DNA of 64,000 bases from Plotosus lineatus (taxonomy: Eukaryota; Chordata; Actinopteri; Siluriformes; Plotosidae): the NCBI GenBank assembly GCA_024760905.1, contig CM045751.1, positions 10,353,501 to 10,417,500 of the forward strand. Direction: 5' to 3'. The notes under the pieces were generated by a model. The model saw only the letters and a list, made by a program, of their open reading frames with translations. It was not told the origin of the DNA and did not search any database. The position numbers were made by a program, and so were the translations under genes. The first letter of the stretch is position 1, and the number at the start of each line of letters is the position of its first letter. Below are positions 11,092-25,988 of the stretch, piece after piece.

Positions 11092-13655
11092 CACACACAC
11101 AGTGGATTGACTGTTTTAAGCTTCATGTGTAAAGTAACTCGGTATAAATAAGAGACTTATTTGAAATTAATGTTGATATTATTTGATATATTTGATCTTA
11201 TTTTATTTTAGGTGTTGTATGAGATACGGTAATGGTGGTTTATGGATGTATAGTACAGTATGAGCGTCATGCGTCACACGGCATACATCACTGTAACAAG
11301 TTGCGTTCACTTTCAACTTCTGTTCGGCCCGGAACCAATTCAAAACGTAAGTCGGAGCGTCTGTAGTTTCAATGGGAGGTTTTGGGTTGTTTTTTGTTTT
11401 GTTTGTTTAGGTTTTTTTAGTTTTGCTGAATTTTCCTCAACTTTTCTCCCTATTTTTCCTGAGTTTCCTTATTACTTAGTTTAATCTTTTTTTAAAAAAC
11501 ATTGCGATGCACTGAAGCCGCATGAATTGAAGCGCGAAGTAGCAAGGGATCCCTGTATATTTTTTGATGATCAAGAACAGTTAACAGTCATAAATGAAAA
11601 TAAATGTTTCTTTCCCAAATGCTTGGGAAGCTTAAATGTTTTTGTGCTGACTCAGTTTATCGGTTAGTAAAGCCATCCAATAAAAACCTTTCACAAGAAA
11701 TGGTGGCTAGACTTTTGCAGGCTATTAGATATTGGTATCATTACATGAAATGATACTTCATACTTCCAAACATAAATACATGGTATTTGTGCTGAATTAT
11801 AAGAGGCATCTGTGAATGCAAGCATAAAGTCTTTGAAGTTAAACAATACCTGGTGGTAGTACCAACAGTCATGTGCCAACTTTGACGTTGGCTGACGAAG
11901 GAAATCTTTATGGTGTGGTTATTACTGCTGAAAGATCTGAGCACTTTCTAATAGTGGTTTTCATCTTCACCTTAAAGGAACCTGTGAAATCCAGAGCCCC
12001 GCAGCTACATTTGGAATATCGGTTTTACAAAACGTTAGGAAGTACAGGTAAGATTTTAATGTTTATTGTTTACCCCCCCCCCCCCCCCCCATTATTTGCC
12101 ATCTTGTTTCTGGTCACACGGGGATCCCAGATCTCCGCTATTTAGTGTAATTTTGCTATTTTTATAAATTTATGCAATAAGTACGGTGTAAGACTGTTTA
12201 CTAGTGCAGAGTAAATGTGGTGACATTTTGAATTATAGTGTGTAATTCTGCGGCCACCTTGACCCCCAGCTGAAATATTTAATTTCCTCTATTTCTAAAT
12301 CCGTTTCCTCTATTTTTTCTAAACCTCACTGGGATCCCTGATCACAGGAATGTAGTTATGGCAGATGCATAATACCATAGAAATCTTGTTCTATACTTGG
12401 AGCATGAGCATGCCTCAGCATAAAAATGCATGGCACCATCTACCTGCCATCTTTGGAGTGTGAAACACGTGACGAACCACATTCTGCAGTACAGAGAACA
12501 TTTCTGGTATCAAAAGTAGCAGTTAATAATTAGGTCCTGGACTCTCATCAGTCTATATGAACTGATGGCTTACAGGACATGAAACAGGCTTTTGGGGGGG
12601 GGGAGCTTTATTAAAGTTATCAAAGTCAGACAATAAGCCTCAAATGAAGGGGAACCAGTGTTAGGAGCTAGCTTAGCATAATTCATGACTACAGTACTTC
12701 CTTTTTTTCCCCATGTGACAAAGCTATTAGTAGTATAGTTATTATAGTATTAGTAATATATGAGCCGAGTAGCAGATTAGCCATTTAAAGTCGACATATC
12801 TAATTGGTATATATAGAATACATCTTTTTTTTATTCATTAAAAATATTTTCTTGTTTCCGATTGGAGGAAAGCCATCAAATAATTCTTGATATTCTCGTA
12901 TGAGCCGAATTATCCGTCATTGACATTGGATGAGTTGAATATGTTGAAATATTTTAAATATACAGTAAAACATTATAGAACATTGCAGAAGCTGTATACT
13001 ATGCCAGTGGTGTAATGGTTAGGGTATTAGGCTTATTGTCAAGAGGTGAGTGTTTGAATGCTGGGAAGGTAACCTGCGATATTATCAGTTACATCTACTT
13101 GATGACGAACTTTTTGTTGCTTCGTGCCAAAGAAATCGGGATTAAACTATGACCTGATGAACTTGTAGGCTCAGCTATAAAAACACCCGGCAGATACATA
13201 ATAGCCAAGTAACCACAGATAAGGGACAAGTGTTTTTTTTTTTTTTTTGGAATGTCAGGAAGTGTCTATTTGTTAATGTGACATAATTGTTTTCGATGAT
13301 TTAGTTTTAAAATTGACAATTGATACCAGTAGGTCTTAAAAAAGAACTCGTGTGGAATATCTGCCCTGAAACGTATGGTATATCTGTTCTCTCAATGGAT
13401 TTGCTCACAATGCAATCCCAGCACCATGCACACTTCCAACAGTGCGTCACAAAAGCTCATCTGCATGGTACCCATGCCATATGTAGTATTATAGGAAATC
13501 TCCACTTGGTACGTGGATATTCTTTAGTTCAATTGAAAGGCAGTTTTAGATTGTTTGCTTTTATTTTATTACAGGGTGTGTTTGTAAATCTGTAGGGCAA
13601 TATATGTCATGTTTACTAGGTCATGAGTTCAGCAACGCATTAAAGAATCTAGTTG

Positions 13656-13700
<45 letters not shown>

Positions 13701-16700
13701 TGGTTTAAACTCGCACAACTGGTTTCTGTTGCCCTCACCTGCTCCTGGTTTGATCTCTAATGAAATAAAAGAACAACAAAATGAATTCCATGAGCACATG
13801 GATGATATACTGGCACCACACTATGAGGATCTGAGAAACGTGAGTCATTGGCGAACACAGGCACTAGGTCATATGCAACTGCACTGCACTAAGGAATGCA
13901 GGTCATAAAGCTTTGTGGGGATATGCCAGGGGTTTTCTGGGACGCTCATTTGTGATTTCGTACCCAATTTGGAGGCAGGTGCAGAGATGCATTTCCTTCC
14001 TGAAAGCGCTGATAAGACAAGTGATATGAAATTGGTCTCCTCCACTAGTGCTGATGGGATTTTCTCAGTGCATTGTCAAGCCTGATAAGTGGCCATCGTG
14101 TGACGGATGGGCCTTTTGTTTTCTATCTGAATTTCTGCCAGGCTTGATCCTTTCACTCTGGGGTCTAATCCAGGAAGTAGCGCTTTGGGCGTCACAGCGC
14201 AGCTCGGTGACACCGTTTCCATGGCGACGTGTTCCAAATCCTCTCGCTGGTTTTGGAGTGTTGCGGTTTGTGCCTATTTGCTCCACGGTCCCCCTGAGCT
14301 TTACGCTATTATGCAGTAGCGTAGGTGACAATTTTGCAGAGTTAATTTTTTTTAACGGATCCAGGAAAGTGGAGATCACATGTTTAGTTTTTCCTGCTTC
14401 CTTTTGCCATACAGCACTGTTACGCCTTACCAGAGGAAGCTTAAAATATCAGGAATGTACATGTTATGTGTGTAATAAGGAATTTCGTTAATACCTGGGA
14501 TGTTGTTTACTTGTTTTTTTGGTGGGTTTTTTTTAAGCGTGAGTGTAGAATTAAAGGGAAGCAGCTTCCATCTGAGCAGCATCTCATCAATAATTCAGAG
14601 CACGGCACTGTTTATGCGCCACCCTGAAGTCTGTCGTTGGCTCAATCGGAAAGCCTTTTTGGATTCTGCCTTGTGTACAGGTTTACATCTTAATTTAGTA
14701 TGAAAAAGGCTAATTAGTTTTTTTTTTTTAAGCTACTGTACACCTTTGTGTACACTAAGTGCCTATTTCCCTACCAGTTTGGGGGTTGTAAGTTGTTACA
14801 CTTGAAACCCAATTCATGAAACACTGAATTAATTTCACTGGCTTGAAGTGTTATCTGGTTCACATTTCTGCATTGCTGTCTTGCAGCAGGCTTTTTAAAA
14901 CCCGGCCACAAATTCAGTGCTAATGATGAGTCAGCACTTCAGGAAACGTGGCATTACCGAGACCGATTCCTGGATGCCGTATCAGAAATGTAGTCGAGAT
15001 ATGTAGAATCATATCTGCTATCAATACCGACACTTAAACATTAATTAACAGATAAATGGACCATGAATTAATGATCCCCGGACTTTCCTTTCATTTTTCA
15101 ATTTCAGCTTTTCATTTGTAATGCTTCCTGTGTTTTTTGCTTGATGCCTATCTTTCATTGTGGGGCCGGTGGTGGAGTGGTTAGGGTGCTGTGTTCAGGG
15201 GCGGGAGTCACCTGACCTGATGTACAGTGTTCCCTCGCTACTTCGTGCTTTAGTATCTGCAACTTCAGTGCATCACAGGTTTTTCAAAAATATTCATCGA
15301 AAAAAAAAAAGGGGGAAAATAGGGAAAAAATGAAGGAAAATGCTGCAAAACAAGGCCAATTATGCAAAAAAAAACCCAAACAAACAAAAACAAAAAACAA
15401 CCCAAAACCTCCCCAACAAAACTGCTTACATTTTTATGTGAGGTGTGCATCTGTGTGCGTGCACACGCGTGTCTGTATGTGTGTGTGTGTATTTATATTT
15501 TATTTACACCACATGCATTATTTTTGAATATTTAATTGAGTATTTATAGCATTAAATATGTATTTAATTGATATATACACATATACATGTACGTATACAT
15601 CAGTCAGGGGCGGGGTCGATCCTACTTCATAGAAATCGGCGGTCATGTGGGGTCTCGGTCCCCCATTAACCGTGGAAAGTGAGGAATCCCTGTATATGCA
15701 TAACTTGCCAGGGCTGCCGCTAATTCAGTGCTTCTCAAATTGTGGGGCATGATTATAATGACGTAAACTTTATTAATTTATTTTTTTCCCCTTCCTTTTT
15801 TATTGAAAACCGACGTATAATTGTAAAACTTCATTTGTCCCTCAGGAAGGCAACATCACTGTATTAATGTATTACATCTAGGATTCTTCAGGTATACCTC
15901 GACTTAATATATCCAAGCCCTCCTTCTCAATGCTTTTCTAGATTATAGCAGAACGGGTTACGGTAGACAAGTTGATTACCGATTACGATCGAGTGATGTT
16001 GTTTTCCTGAGGCGCAAATGAAGTAATGCCTGTCAGGGAACTGTGTCATTGATGCAGGGTGCCATTATTATTTGTGAGCGTCTATTTGTTGAGCAGTGTC
16101 CTGTTGGCAGTATTTATCTTTGGAGTCCAGGAGTTTATGTATCTAATTTTGGGAATGTGCTGTTAGAGAACTACTGAGTGACACTTACTTTCTTCATTAT
16201 CTACAGACCGTAAGTCTCTGAGAATTTGCGATACTGAGTTAATAGCACAAGGTAAATTATTATCTCCACATTTATCCCATCCAAAGTGAGCTCACACACA
16301 CTCGGAGCACTGGGATAACACACATATTGGGGCACCCAGAGAGTAGTTTGGGTTCGGTGCCCTGCTCAAGGGCTCTTCAGCCATGAATATGGAGGATTTG
16401 AAGGTGTAGCTCACTCCCCCCTCTGCCACACATTTTTCCTGTTGGTGTGGGAATCGAACCAGCAACCTTGTGGTCCCCAAACCTGCTCCATAACCACTGG
16501 GCCATAGCGGCCTCATCTAGAGATTTCTTTGTGCACGAGTGACACGCCCAAAAATCAATTTTGGAAGCCCATGATTTTTGGGAACTCGGGTGGCACTGCA
16601 TCAAAACATGCACGATTCTGTCGTGGTAATCATTGTATAGGCTCAGGTACACTTCCAGAAAGTACTGTCTCTGAACACCGTTCACTGTGCCGTCCACAAA

Positions 16701-19700
16701 TACCGTTTAAAGCTGATAACACAAAGAAGCATCTGTGTGTGAACATGATCCCAAAACCCCACTCTCCTCTTGAGGCAAAAGCGACTTTAAATTAGAGGCA
16801 AAGGGAAAAATTGCTCTGTGGTTAGAGGAATTAAAATTTGAGGAGAAATCATGGACACCATTTCTTCTGGATTAAAGAAGATGGGGACCATCCGACTTGT
16901 TAATCAGTGCTCAATTCAAACACCGCCTTCTTTGACGGTATAGGGAAAATTATTGCCTATGGATTTGGCAGCATGGAAAGCACCTAGAAAAAGGCACTAT
17001 CGATGCTGGGGGATATATCCAGGTTTACTCCCATCAATGCACCATCTTCAGGAAAGGCCTTGTATATTTCAGAATTCTGAACTGCATGTTGCATCATTTT
17101 ACACCCACGTTGCTTCTTAGTCTGGGTGTTGAACTGACCAGCCTGCAGTCCAGACTTTTCGCGAGCTTTTACTGTATCCTGAAACAAAAATGTGACTAAG
17201 ATGACGCAGGAGTTTTGAGCTGCTGGCCTCCTAAATTAGGCAAGAATAGGAAACATTCCTCTCCAAACATTTCAGCATCTGGACACCTCAGCTCTTGAAG
17301 TTTTCTAGACTGTATGGACTGTTGACCTTTTTAAGACCTCTATTGCTGCCATCAAATTAATTCTTAATATTTTCAGTTTAAACAGTTGCTGTGTTCTATA
17401 TGTTACATTAGTTGTAAAATATTGCTTTAAGATGTGCAAATCATTTAATTCTGCTTTAATTTAGGTATTACACACACCATTACACAGCTAAGTACAGGAA
17501 GTCGCCGATTTACCACTTTCACCTTTACTACCGCCCATGACAAAAAAATAAATAAAGTAAATAGCTTATACTTGGGTGTCATGTATGTGAATTTCATCAG
17601 CCTAGTCGAGCTGATTCTAATCTATTTGTGAGGATCGAATGAGCGAAACCATGTCCATGTATTTCATAAAAGAGAGAGAAATTTAAGCATTTGTTACAAG
17701 AAAAAAACCAATAACCTTATTAGCAGGTTGTTCTCCAATGTTCACGTTCTATAGAAAGAGTAAACAAATTTACATGCATTTTCTGAGCTGCTTAATCCTA
17801 ATTAGGGTCATGGGGAGACTGGTGCCCATCCCAGCCGACTCTAGGCGAGGGCAGAGTACACCCTGGACAGCTCTCCAGGCCATCGCAGGGCAGAAACATG
17901 CTGACAGCTATGCAGCCTCCTTTTGTTAAAAGTCAGCAATGGTTCTTTTACATGAACCTCACACCATAGACAGTGAGAGACATGGCCGGCCTTTGATAAT
18001 GCAGTTAGCTGCACTGGTGGAACAGTGACAACCTGTTGAGAGTGGGGCTTGAACCCCCAACCTTAGGATCAGTGAGCCAACACCTTTACCACCACTGCCC
18101 CAAATTCAGATTAATGAAAAATACCAGAGGGAAACAAAAAAAGAAAAAAAAAATCAAACGTACACTGTGTGTGTGTGTGTGTGTGTGATTGTAGATACAA
18201 ACACATGTACAGAAAGATAAGACAAGAAAAAACAGTAACATTATTACTGAATAATAATACAGGGATCCCTCACTTTACACAGTTAAATGGGATCGAGATC
18301 CCCGTGCGACCATCAAAATTCGCAAAGTAGGATTCCCCCCCCCCCCCTCCCCCCGGCGTATATGTACATGTATATGTGTATATAATGTCAATAAATACAT
18401 AGACAATGCTATAAATGCTTGGGGGCGCTGGATCGCTGATCCAATGGTTGGGGGTTCGAGTCCCAATCTCCACAAGGTTGTCACTGTCCCCCCAGTTCAA
18501 CTAACTGGGTTATCAAAGACCAGCCATGTCTCTCACTGTCTATGGTGAGAGGTTCATGTAAAAGAACCATTGCTGACTTTTTTAAAAGAGTAGCTGCAAC
18601 GCCATCAGCGTGTTTCTGTTCCTTGCAAAAGGGCTGTGTCAGGAAGGGCATCCGACCTAAAAACCTATGCCAAATCGATCGTGCGACTCATTCGCTGTGG
18701 CGAACCCTGAAAAGGGGGAAAAAGCCGAATTGAAATTTAATTATTATTATACAAATATTATTATAAAGCATTTAAGGATAGGCAGTCTCTGCTGCTTGGT
18801 GGGATTTTTGACACGAACTTGTAGAAAGGTGCAGTATACGTAGTAGTAGTAATACATGTACAGATCCGATTTACATCCAAACAGTCGTAAGACTCTTTTT
18901 TTTTTTTTTAATTGGACATCATTTGGCTGTTTTTTTTTTTTTTTTTTTTTTTTTTTTGTTTTGTTTTGTTTTGTTATGTTTTTTTAATTCCATAACCCTG
19001 AGAACAGGATGAAGGTTTTAACAGACAGGCTGAGTTCATGGTTATAACATTCGATTGCTGCTGTTTTCATCATGTGGCAGGCAGGACAGAATAGAGTCTT
19101 GCCACTCGCTGATTAAGTTTAATGTTGGTTCTCTAAATAGTTTTCTGACTGGCGCTATGAGCAAAATGTAACCGCATGATTATACATCACATAATGAATT
19201 TGTGTTAATTTGGCATCATGATTCTGTCTCAGTATAATTAAATCTGCAAGTTCTCTAATAAACCGTTCGTGAATTTCAGGTGAACAAATAGTAATATGAT
19301 ATTTAAACAAATACCCACACAATTCATACACGGTTACAAAATCTCGGTTAAGATTCAGAAGTTCTTCCCTGTCATGCAGAGAACTTGAAAGGAATTGACA
19401 TGTGCAGATGCTTTGTGCCCCTTGCAGCACTTGTTTTCAAGCCATAATCGGAAAGAAAGCCATAATCTAAATTACTGTCTTTTCTTTCTGTGGTGTTTGC
19501 AAACACATTTCTATTCAAGAAGAAAAAACCATTGACTAAAAAGAAAATTTTATGCAGTCAGTGCAGCGTGTAAGTGCAGTCCGTGCCGATGCCTGTGTGG
19601 GTTCGTAACCACGGATACGGCAAAAAATTGAGCTCATGGCTTTATGTATATACAGCCACGATAAAGATGAGTATGAACATATAACCTAAAGCACAACTAC

Positions 19701-21074
19701 AGTGATCCCTCTCTACTTTGTGCTTCAGTTTCTGCAGCATCGCGGGTTTTTCAAAGATATTCATCGAAAAATAGAAAAATAAGGAAAAATAGGGGGAAAG
19801 TCCAGGAAAATGCTGCAAAACAAGGCCAATTATGCAAAAAAAAAAAAAAGAAACCAAACAACCCCCCCCCCCCCAAAACTACTTACATTTCTATGTGAGG
19901 TGCACATGTGTGTGTGTGTGTATGTGTGTGTGTGTGTGTGCGCACGTGTGCATATTTATATTTTATTTGCATCTTATGCATTATTTTTGAATGTTCAATT
20001 TTTATTATAAGCATTTATGGCGTTGAATATGTATTATTGATATTATGTACACATATATGCACGTATATGTCGGGTTGGGGTGGGGGGTTTGGGGTGTCTG
20101 ATCCTACTTTGCGGAAATCAGCGGTCTTGAGGAGGGGGTCTCGGTCCCCATTAATCGCAGAAAGTGAGGGATCCCTGTATAACCCTATGAAGTCGGGGTG
20201 TGTTCTCACTCTGGAACACTTCAAACCATCCAGTGGAATCAGCAGTGAAATGTGTGTTCAAAAAAAAAAATTGAGTTTCCAGACACTGCAAAGACTACAG
20301 TCATCTTCAGTGTGTGTTCTATCTCCGTGTGAAAGGAATTTATGCTCCATACCAGCACTTGATTGATTGTCTGCATGTTCACAGAGATTAAAACTATAAA
20401 GAAAGTGGTGGTTGCGGATCATTTTCAAATGCCGCTCGCTCACTTATCATAGACAGTTTTGTCGGGCTACTTTTAAATCGAAGACATTGGTGACAAGAAG
20501 TTGGCATCATTCGTGTAGTTGTTGCTTATTGAAGAGGATATGAAGAGCAGGAGATGAAAACAAAACAGAAACGGCAAGAAATAGTCCACTACTTTGTTTT
20601 CTCGCTTCATTTCATCCTCCTCGCTCTTATCTCATTCAACATCCAGAACAACGAGTAACAATGATTTCTTTCAAGAATCACCAGCATTTCAAGAAGATGG
20701 CTGTTGTTGACTGCTTGTTATTAATGGATTTGAATACAGGGATCCCTCACGTTCCACGGTTAATGGGGACCAAGCCCCCCCCCCCCCCCCCCCATCCTGA
20801 CTAACGTATACGTACATGTATATCTGTATATAATGTCAATAAATTCATAATCAACACTATAAATTCTTATAATCACAAAAATTCAAAAGTAATGCATAAG
20901 ACTTAAATGAAATATAAATACACACAGATGTGCACCTCACATAAAAATGTAAGTCGTTTTGTTGGGTGGGTTTTGGGTTGGAGTTTGTTTTTGTTTGTTT
21001 GAGGTTTTTTTTTTTCATAATTAGCCTTGTTTTGCAGCATTTTCCTTAACTTGTTCCTTATTTTTCCTTAATTT

Positions 21075-21109
<35 letters not shown>

Positions 21110-24100
21110 GGATGGATATTTTTGAAAAACCCACGATGCACTGAAGCCACAGAAACTGAACCACCAAATAGTGAGGGATAATTTTATTTCAAGCACTGGT
21201 TAGTCCCTTATTTGTTTGCTTTGTTTATTTATGTGTTTGTTTATTTTTTTAAGCTGTCCATAGAGTTTACATAGACTGGTACAAAAAAAACAAAACAAAA
21301 AAAAAAACATAAACATCCAGGTCTGTAAACTGAGAACATCCAGAGGATAATAGCAGACTGACTCAAGCTGAAAGAAAAACTGTAGCAACTCAAATAGCTT
21401 CTTTACAAACTGTTGTGAGTAGCAAAACATCTTGGAACTCAATATATAGAACCTGAAGGCAAATAGATTACAAGCCATTACAATATAATACAACGCCACA
21501 TTGGATTTCACTCCTGTCAGCCAGGAAGTGAAATCTAAGGCTACAGTGGGAATAGATTCATGTAAACTACACATTTGAAGATTGAAGAGCAATTTATGGT
21601 CTTCAGTTAAATGTGTACTAAACGTAGTCTTTGTTTATTGAGCAGAAGCACATGAAAATTCATTTTGGAATGAAAACCATGTTAGTTTGATTCCTTATGG
21701 ATGTTAAAGGATAATTATAATCCTTCTCCCACAGAAAAATAAAAGGTTCCTATGGAGTTTTTTTGTTTTTGATGGAACTGTGGCATTCCCTTTTCACAAA
21801 AAAAGTCTTTCTGCAGTAAAGGAAGAGTAGCACTGAGACAGGTAAAGGAGATGTGATTGTGATCGTGGCGTCCCCAGGATGTACTTCCCATGATATTCCT
21901 CTCCAGCTGTACAGATCCTCGACCACCCTTCCCCCAGACTGGACTTCTGGTATTAAACCCAGCTCAGGGAAATGTTCCTGCTTTTCGTCATGCTCTGTTG
22001 AGCTGAGTGTGGAAATTCCAGCACAGGTTTCTTACAGATCCTGTACCCTGGTCCTTAAAAGCTTGGATCTAGTTGATAATGCACCAGTGGGAAGTTTGAA
22101 GGTTAGATACAGTCGGATTGAATATGAAAGAGGTTGGACCACTGCTGTGAGAACTTGTGTCAGGCTGTTTTTTTGGATCTGCCACTGGGACTCTCTTTCC
22201 ATGATTGGATAAAGATGGGGGATGGAGTGAGAAAGGCTTTGTCCTTTCTCTGTGGACTTCCCCTCATTTTCTTCTTTCGTCAGCACTTGAAGAACCAGTG
22301 GTGGATCACAGCATCTGATGTGTAATTGAGTACAGTCTCTGAAACCTTCTGCAGTTCTCCATGCTGTTCAGCTTTCTTGCAGCGCTGTGTTTCAACACCT
22401 AGATTTAAAGTATAATAAAAAAGAGCTTTTGCAGGCCTTCAAAAGCTTGGCTGCTCAATAAGTGATGTAAAATCTCTTTAATAAACTGCTGTAGTTTCCT
22501 TTATTTTGTACCCCCTGCAAACAAAGTTTGTGGATAAATATAGGAATCACCCTGTCCAACGGTCTGTGGAAGCTTGGACTGAATACTACTTCTCCTAAAC
22601 TACTTGATGGATTTTGATTAAACTTTATACAGTGGTAGTAAACCACCTGAAGATGTGTATGAAGAGAAATGATCCTAGTCCGGTGTTTTTAACAGGATTA
22701 ACCTAAAATACTAGTTGACAGTACTTTCTATTTTTATTGATTTTTATTGACCCCCCGCCTATAATTTAGTTATGTATTTTTTCCTTGTACTTTCCTATCA
22801 CATGACAACTACTTAACCAGGAGGATAAAGGCAAGCACTTGCTTTCCTCTAAGGCAGGCGTGGCCAACCTGTGACTTCCGAGCCGCATGCGGCTCGGAAC
22901 CTGGTTTCATATTAAAGTTTGCGTTTGTTTTTTAATGTGTTCGTTTGTTACACTTGAGTTAAGTATGGTATTTTTGTCAAATGTGCGCGAGATGAAAATA
23001 TCACAAAGCTTCACAGTATGGGCAAGATCATGTAAGTAAATAATTTGTCAAGTTTGCTCTTAAAATAGCAGAAAAAAATGCACAGCAGAATTAAAATATG
23101 AAGATGAACACAGGATATTTTTAACAGAGTGGGAGAGGTTATATATTTTTGTTGAAAGTAATGGAAAACCATTCTGCCTCATATACGAGCTGTCATTATA
23201 AAGCAGTGCTTCTCAAATAGTGCCCCCTATGATGACCGTGGGGGGTAATGACCCCTGGGGAACAGGCTTTTCTGGAATTGTGTACGAGAATCAAGTGTAA
23301 TTGCACCTCCACTACATTAGTTGGCAGTGGCGCTCTCATTGTAGCGCTATGGTGTAGTGGTTTTTCGCACGAGCAAAACATATGCAGTGCAGTAAACAAC
23401 CCCTCAAGAAACAACATGGAAAAATTTCTAAAAGGAACGAAGAGAAAGGTGGAGAGAGACGAAGATATTAAGACATGAATGAGTTTATATAAGGATTTTT
23501 TTTTAATTATTTCTAGCACATTGGTGCACTTTAAATCGTTTCTATTACAGATTAAAAAAAACAATGTTCATAGAGTTTTGCTTTATTGTAAGTTGAACTA
23601 TATTTCTTTCTTTTTTGTTTTTAATGTTAATAAAGAGTTAGTGCAGAGGTGCACTGTTAACAATTTTATAGACAAATAATACTATTTATAGTCGCTCGCG
23701 GGGCCACCCAGTGCAGCGAACTGGGTTATCAAGGGCGGGTCATGTCTCTCACTGTCTATGGTGAGAGGCATGTAAAAGAACCATTGCTGACTTTCGTAAA
23801 GAGTAGGCTGCAAAGCTGTCAGCGTGTTTCTGTCCCTTGCTAAAGGGTTGTGACAGGAAGGGCATCCGACGTGAAAACCCATGCCAAACCAAATGTGCGA
23901 ATCAGATGATTCGCTGTGGCGACACCCAACAAAGAGAAAAAGCCGAAAGGAAAAGAAGAAAGAAGAAGGAGTCATTCGTGGGGTAATTTCTTCCGGGGGG
24001 CACAGAAAATAATTGAGAAGCACTGTTTTAAAGGAATGGGTAATGTTCTTGTGTGCCCATGTGTATGATTTGGCTCTTTGCGGTAACACGGTAAAAAAAA

Positions 24101-25927
24101 AAATGTGACCCTTGGTCTCTGACTGGTTGAACACCCCTACTCTAAGGCATATGATGCAACCTGACTTTTTTTTTTTTTTTTTTTAAACTGTTGCACCGGG
24201 ATATTCTGGGGTAGCCTAACACACTTGGAGGAAAGCACTATCATGAGCTCGTATGCATGAGTTCCCAGGTGACCAAGACAAACCAGTGCTGCTTGTGAGT
24301 GACAGATTAGCAAATGTATGCCATCCCAAGCTTGGCCAACGGGCTGTCTCTGGATTCTTGCGGTCTCTGGATTCTTGCTGCAGGTGACAGCATGTCCCAA
24401 CCGAGGCTCAAGACTGAACTTTTAAACAGTAATGTCTTGTGGCTGCACCACTTGGGAGCCTGTGTTGCGAAGCAAAGGTTAAGTTAATTTCCCCAGCAAA
24501 CCACAAGCTACCTGCTTTTCTGGCTATGAGATTTAGGGACTTGGGCTCCTCCTTCACACCTGGTATTAACATGCTTCAACGGTGAATAAATCACCTGAAA
24601 ATACAGATGTGAGGGAGGTCACATCTAATGTAAGGGTTTTGATTTATTGTTTAAAGAAAAGAACAATAAATATATTGTGATTTCAGTCATGAAGAATATA
24701 CCTTTTGACTTGTACTGTAGTTATACCAAGCCTCCCCTAACAGCATTTTAGCTTTTTTGGGCTCATGCAGATGTTTCTGATACAGACTCCAGTGCTTTAA
24801 GTACTTCTGGAGAAGAACATTGCATATCTATGTTAATATAAATTATTCATACTATTAACACAACTCTGCTGTTGGTTCACATTAACTATTGGCATGTAAA
24901 GTGTGTGTGTTTGCATAGTACTGCTTTAACTGTCAGTTTGTTACATTCGTTTCAGGACACAAACCTGTTCATGGAAACAAATTTATCCACATTTTCGTTC
25001 CCTTCCTTTTAAGTATTTGAATAGCAGCATGTCCTCATCCAAACCCCCAAAAGCAAGATCTTACTCTCTTTGAACATTTCCCAACAACCAAAGTATGGGC
25101 CATGTTTCGAATTTCAGTCATAATCCCTAGGCATTTTTCCAGGGGTTTGCCCGAGTGTGGGGAATAGCATTGCTGAATGCTAGTCACACTAATATGTTCA
25201 GACATTATCTCACTTTCTTTTGGTGGCATAATTTGCTTCTCATCCTGCCTGTAACGTTAATCTATTGGAGAAGATTACAGTCTGTTTAGGAGACATTGCA
25301 TTGTACTGCATTGTTCAGCAACCTTGAGACTAGGGAACCTGCTGGAGCTCATTTTCAACCTGAACATTAATATTGCTTGTCAAGGTCTTGCTCAGAAAAC
25401 ATCACTTTTGAATAAAAGTAAAGTGGAAGCTGTCCTCTGCTGAGCGCTAATGTAAGCACGTAGGATGGTGTATGATCAGCTTATTATTGATGATTAGTCA
25501 TCTTTCCCTGCAACTATTCTCTCTCTCTTTATGATATTTCCCTCAAGATTATCTACACAAGCGAAGCTACGCGATGCTTGTGCAATGGAAACTCTGTGCG
25601 TTGAGCCTGATAAAACCATTGTTGTTATGATCATGTGTCTTGCAGTGTTTACACTTTAAATAAGTAATGCATGTAAAGACAAAGACCAGTTGAATGTCAT
25701 GGCTCGGAATTTCCCCCCTTTAGACTACAAGATGAGAGCGAGGGGAAAGAGGCAGGGAGAAGAGATTAAATCAGATTAGCATGTAGGGGTGTGTAACAAC
25801 AATGTGCCAAAGAGTATGTTAACCCCTGACTATTGCACCCATGCATGGTTTTCCACCCAAAGGTTTGTCACAAACATGTAAACACACAATTAAATGTCTT
25901 GAATGAATGTGCTGAAGATTTTTTATG

Positions 25928-25988
<61 letters not shown>

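Larger units (their letters stand above)
10568..11977. other. csnk1g1 intron 2
   Basis: Holds an A-run joined to AT and AC repeats at 11041-11101 and a truncated family P element at 11380-11555. The rest shows nothing recognisable. Confidence 0.6.
22855..24139. mobile_element. hAT non-autonomous element, outer shell of a nest
   Basis: Ends CAGGCGTGGCCAACC and GGTTGAACACCCCTA form imperfect inverted repeats of the CAGGGGTGGCCAACC type. A perfect 8-bp duplication CTCTAAGG lies at 22847-22854 and 24140-24147, as expected for hAT. The inside is interrupted by a second hAT element at 23204-24025. Confidence 0.85.

Noticed and set aside
14048..14491. 147-codon frame in csnk1g1 intron 3
   Set aside because: No recognisable motif, low-complexity hydrophobic content, antisense frame equally open; likely chance.
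23248..23478. 76-codon frame ending [20 protein letters not shown] as a gene
   Set aside because: It lies between hAT inverted repeats with a target duplication, so it is the remnant of a transposase start.
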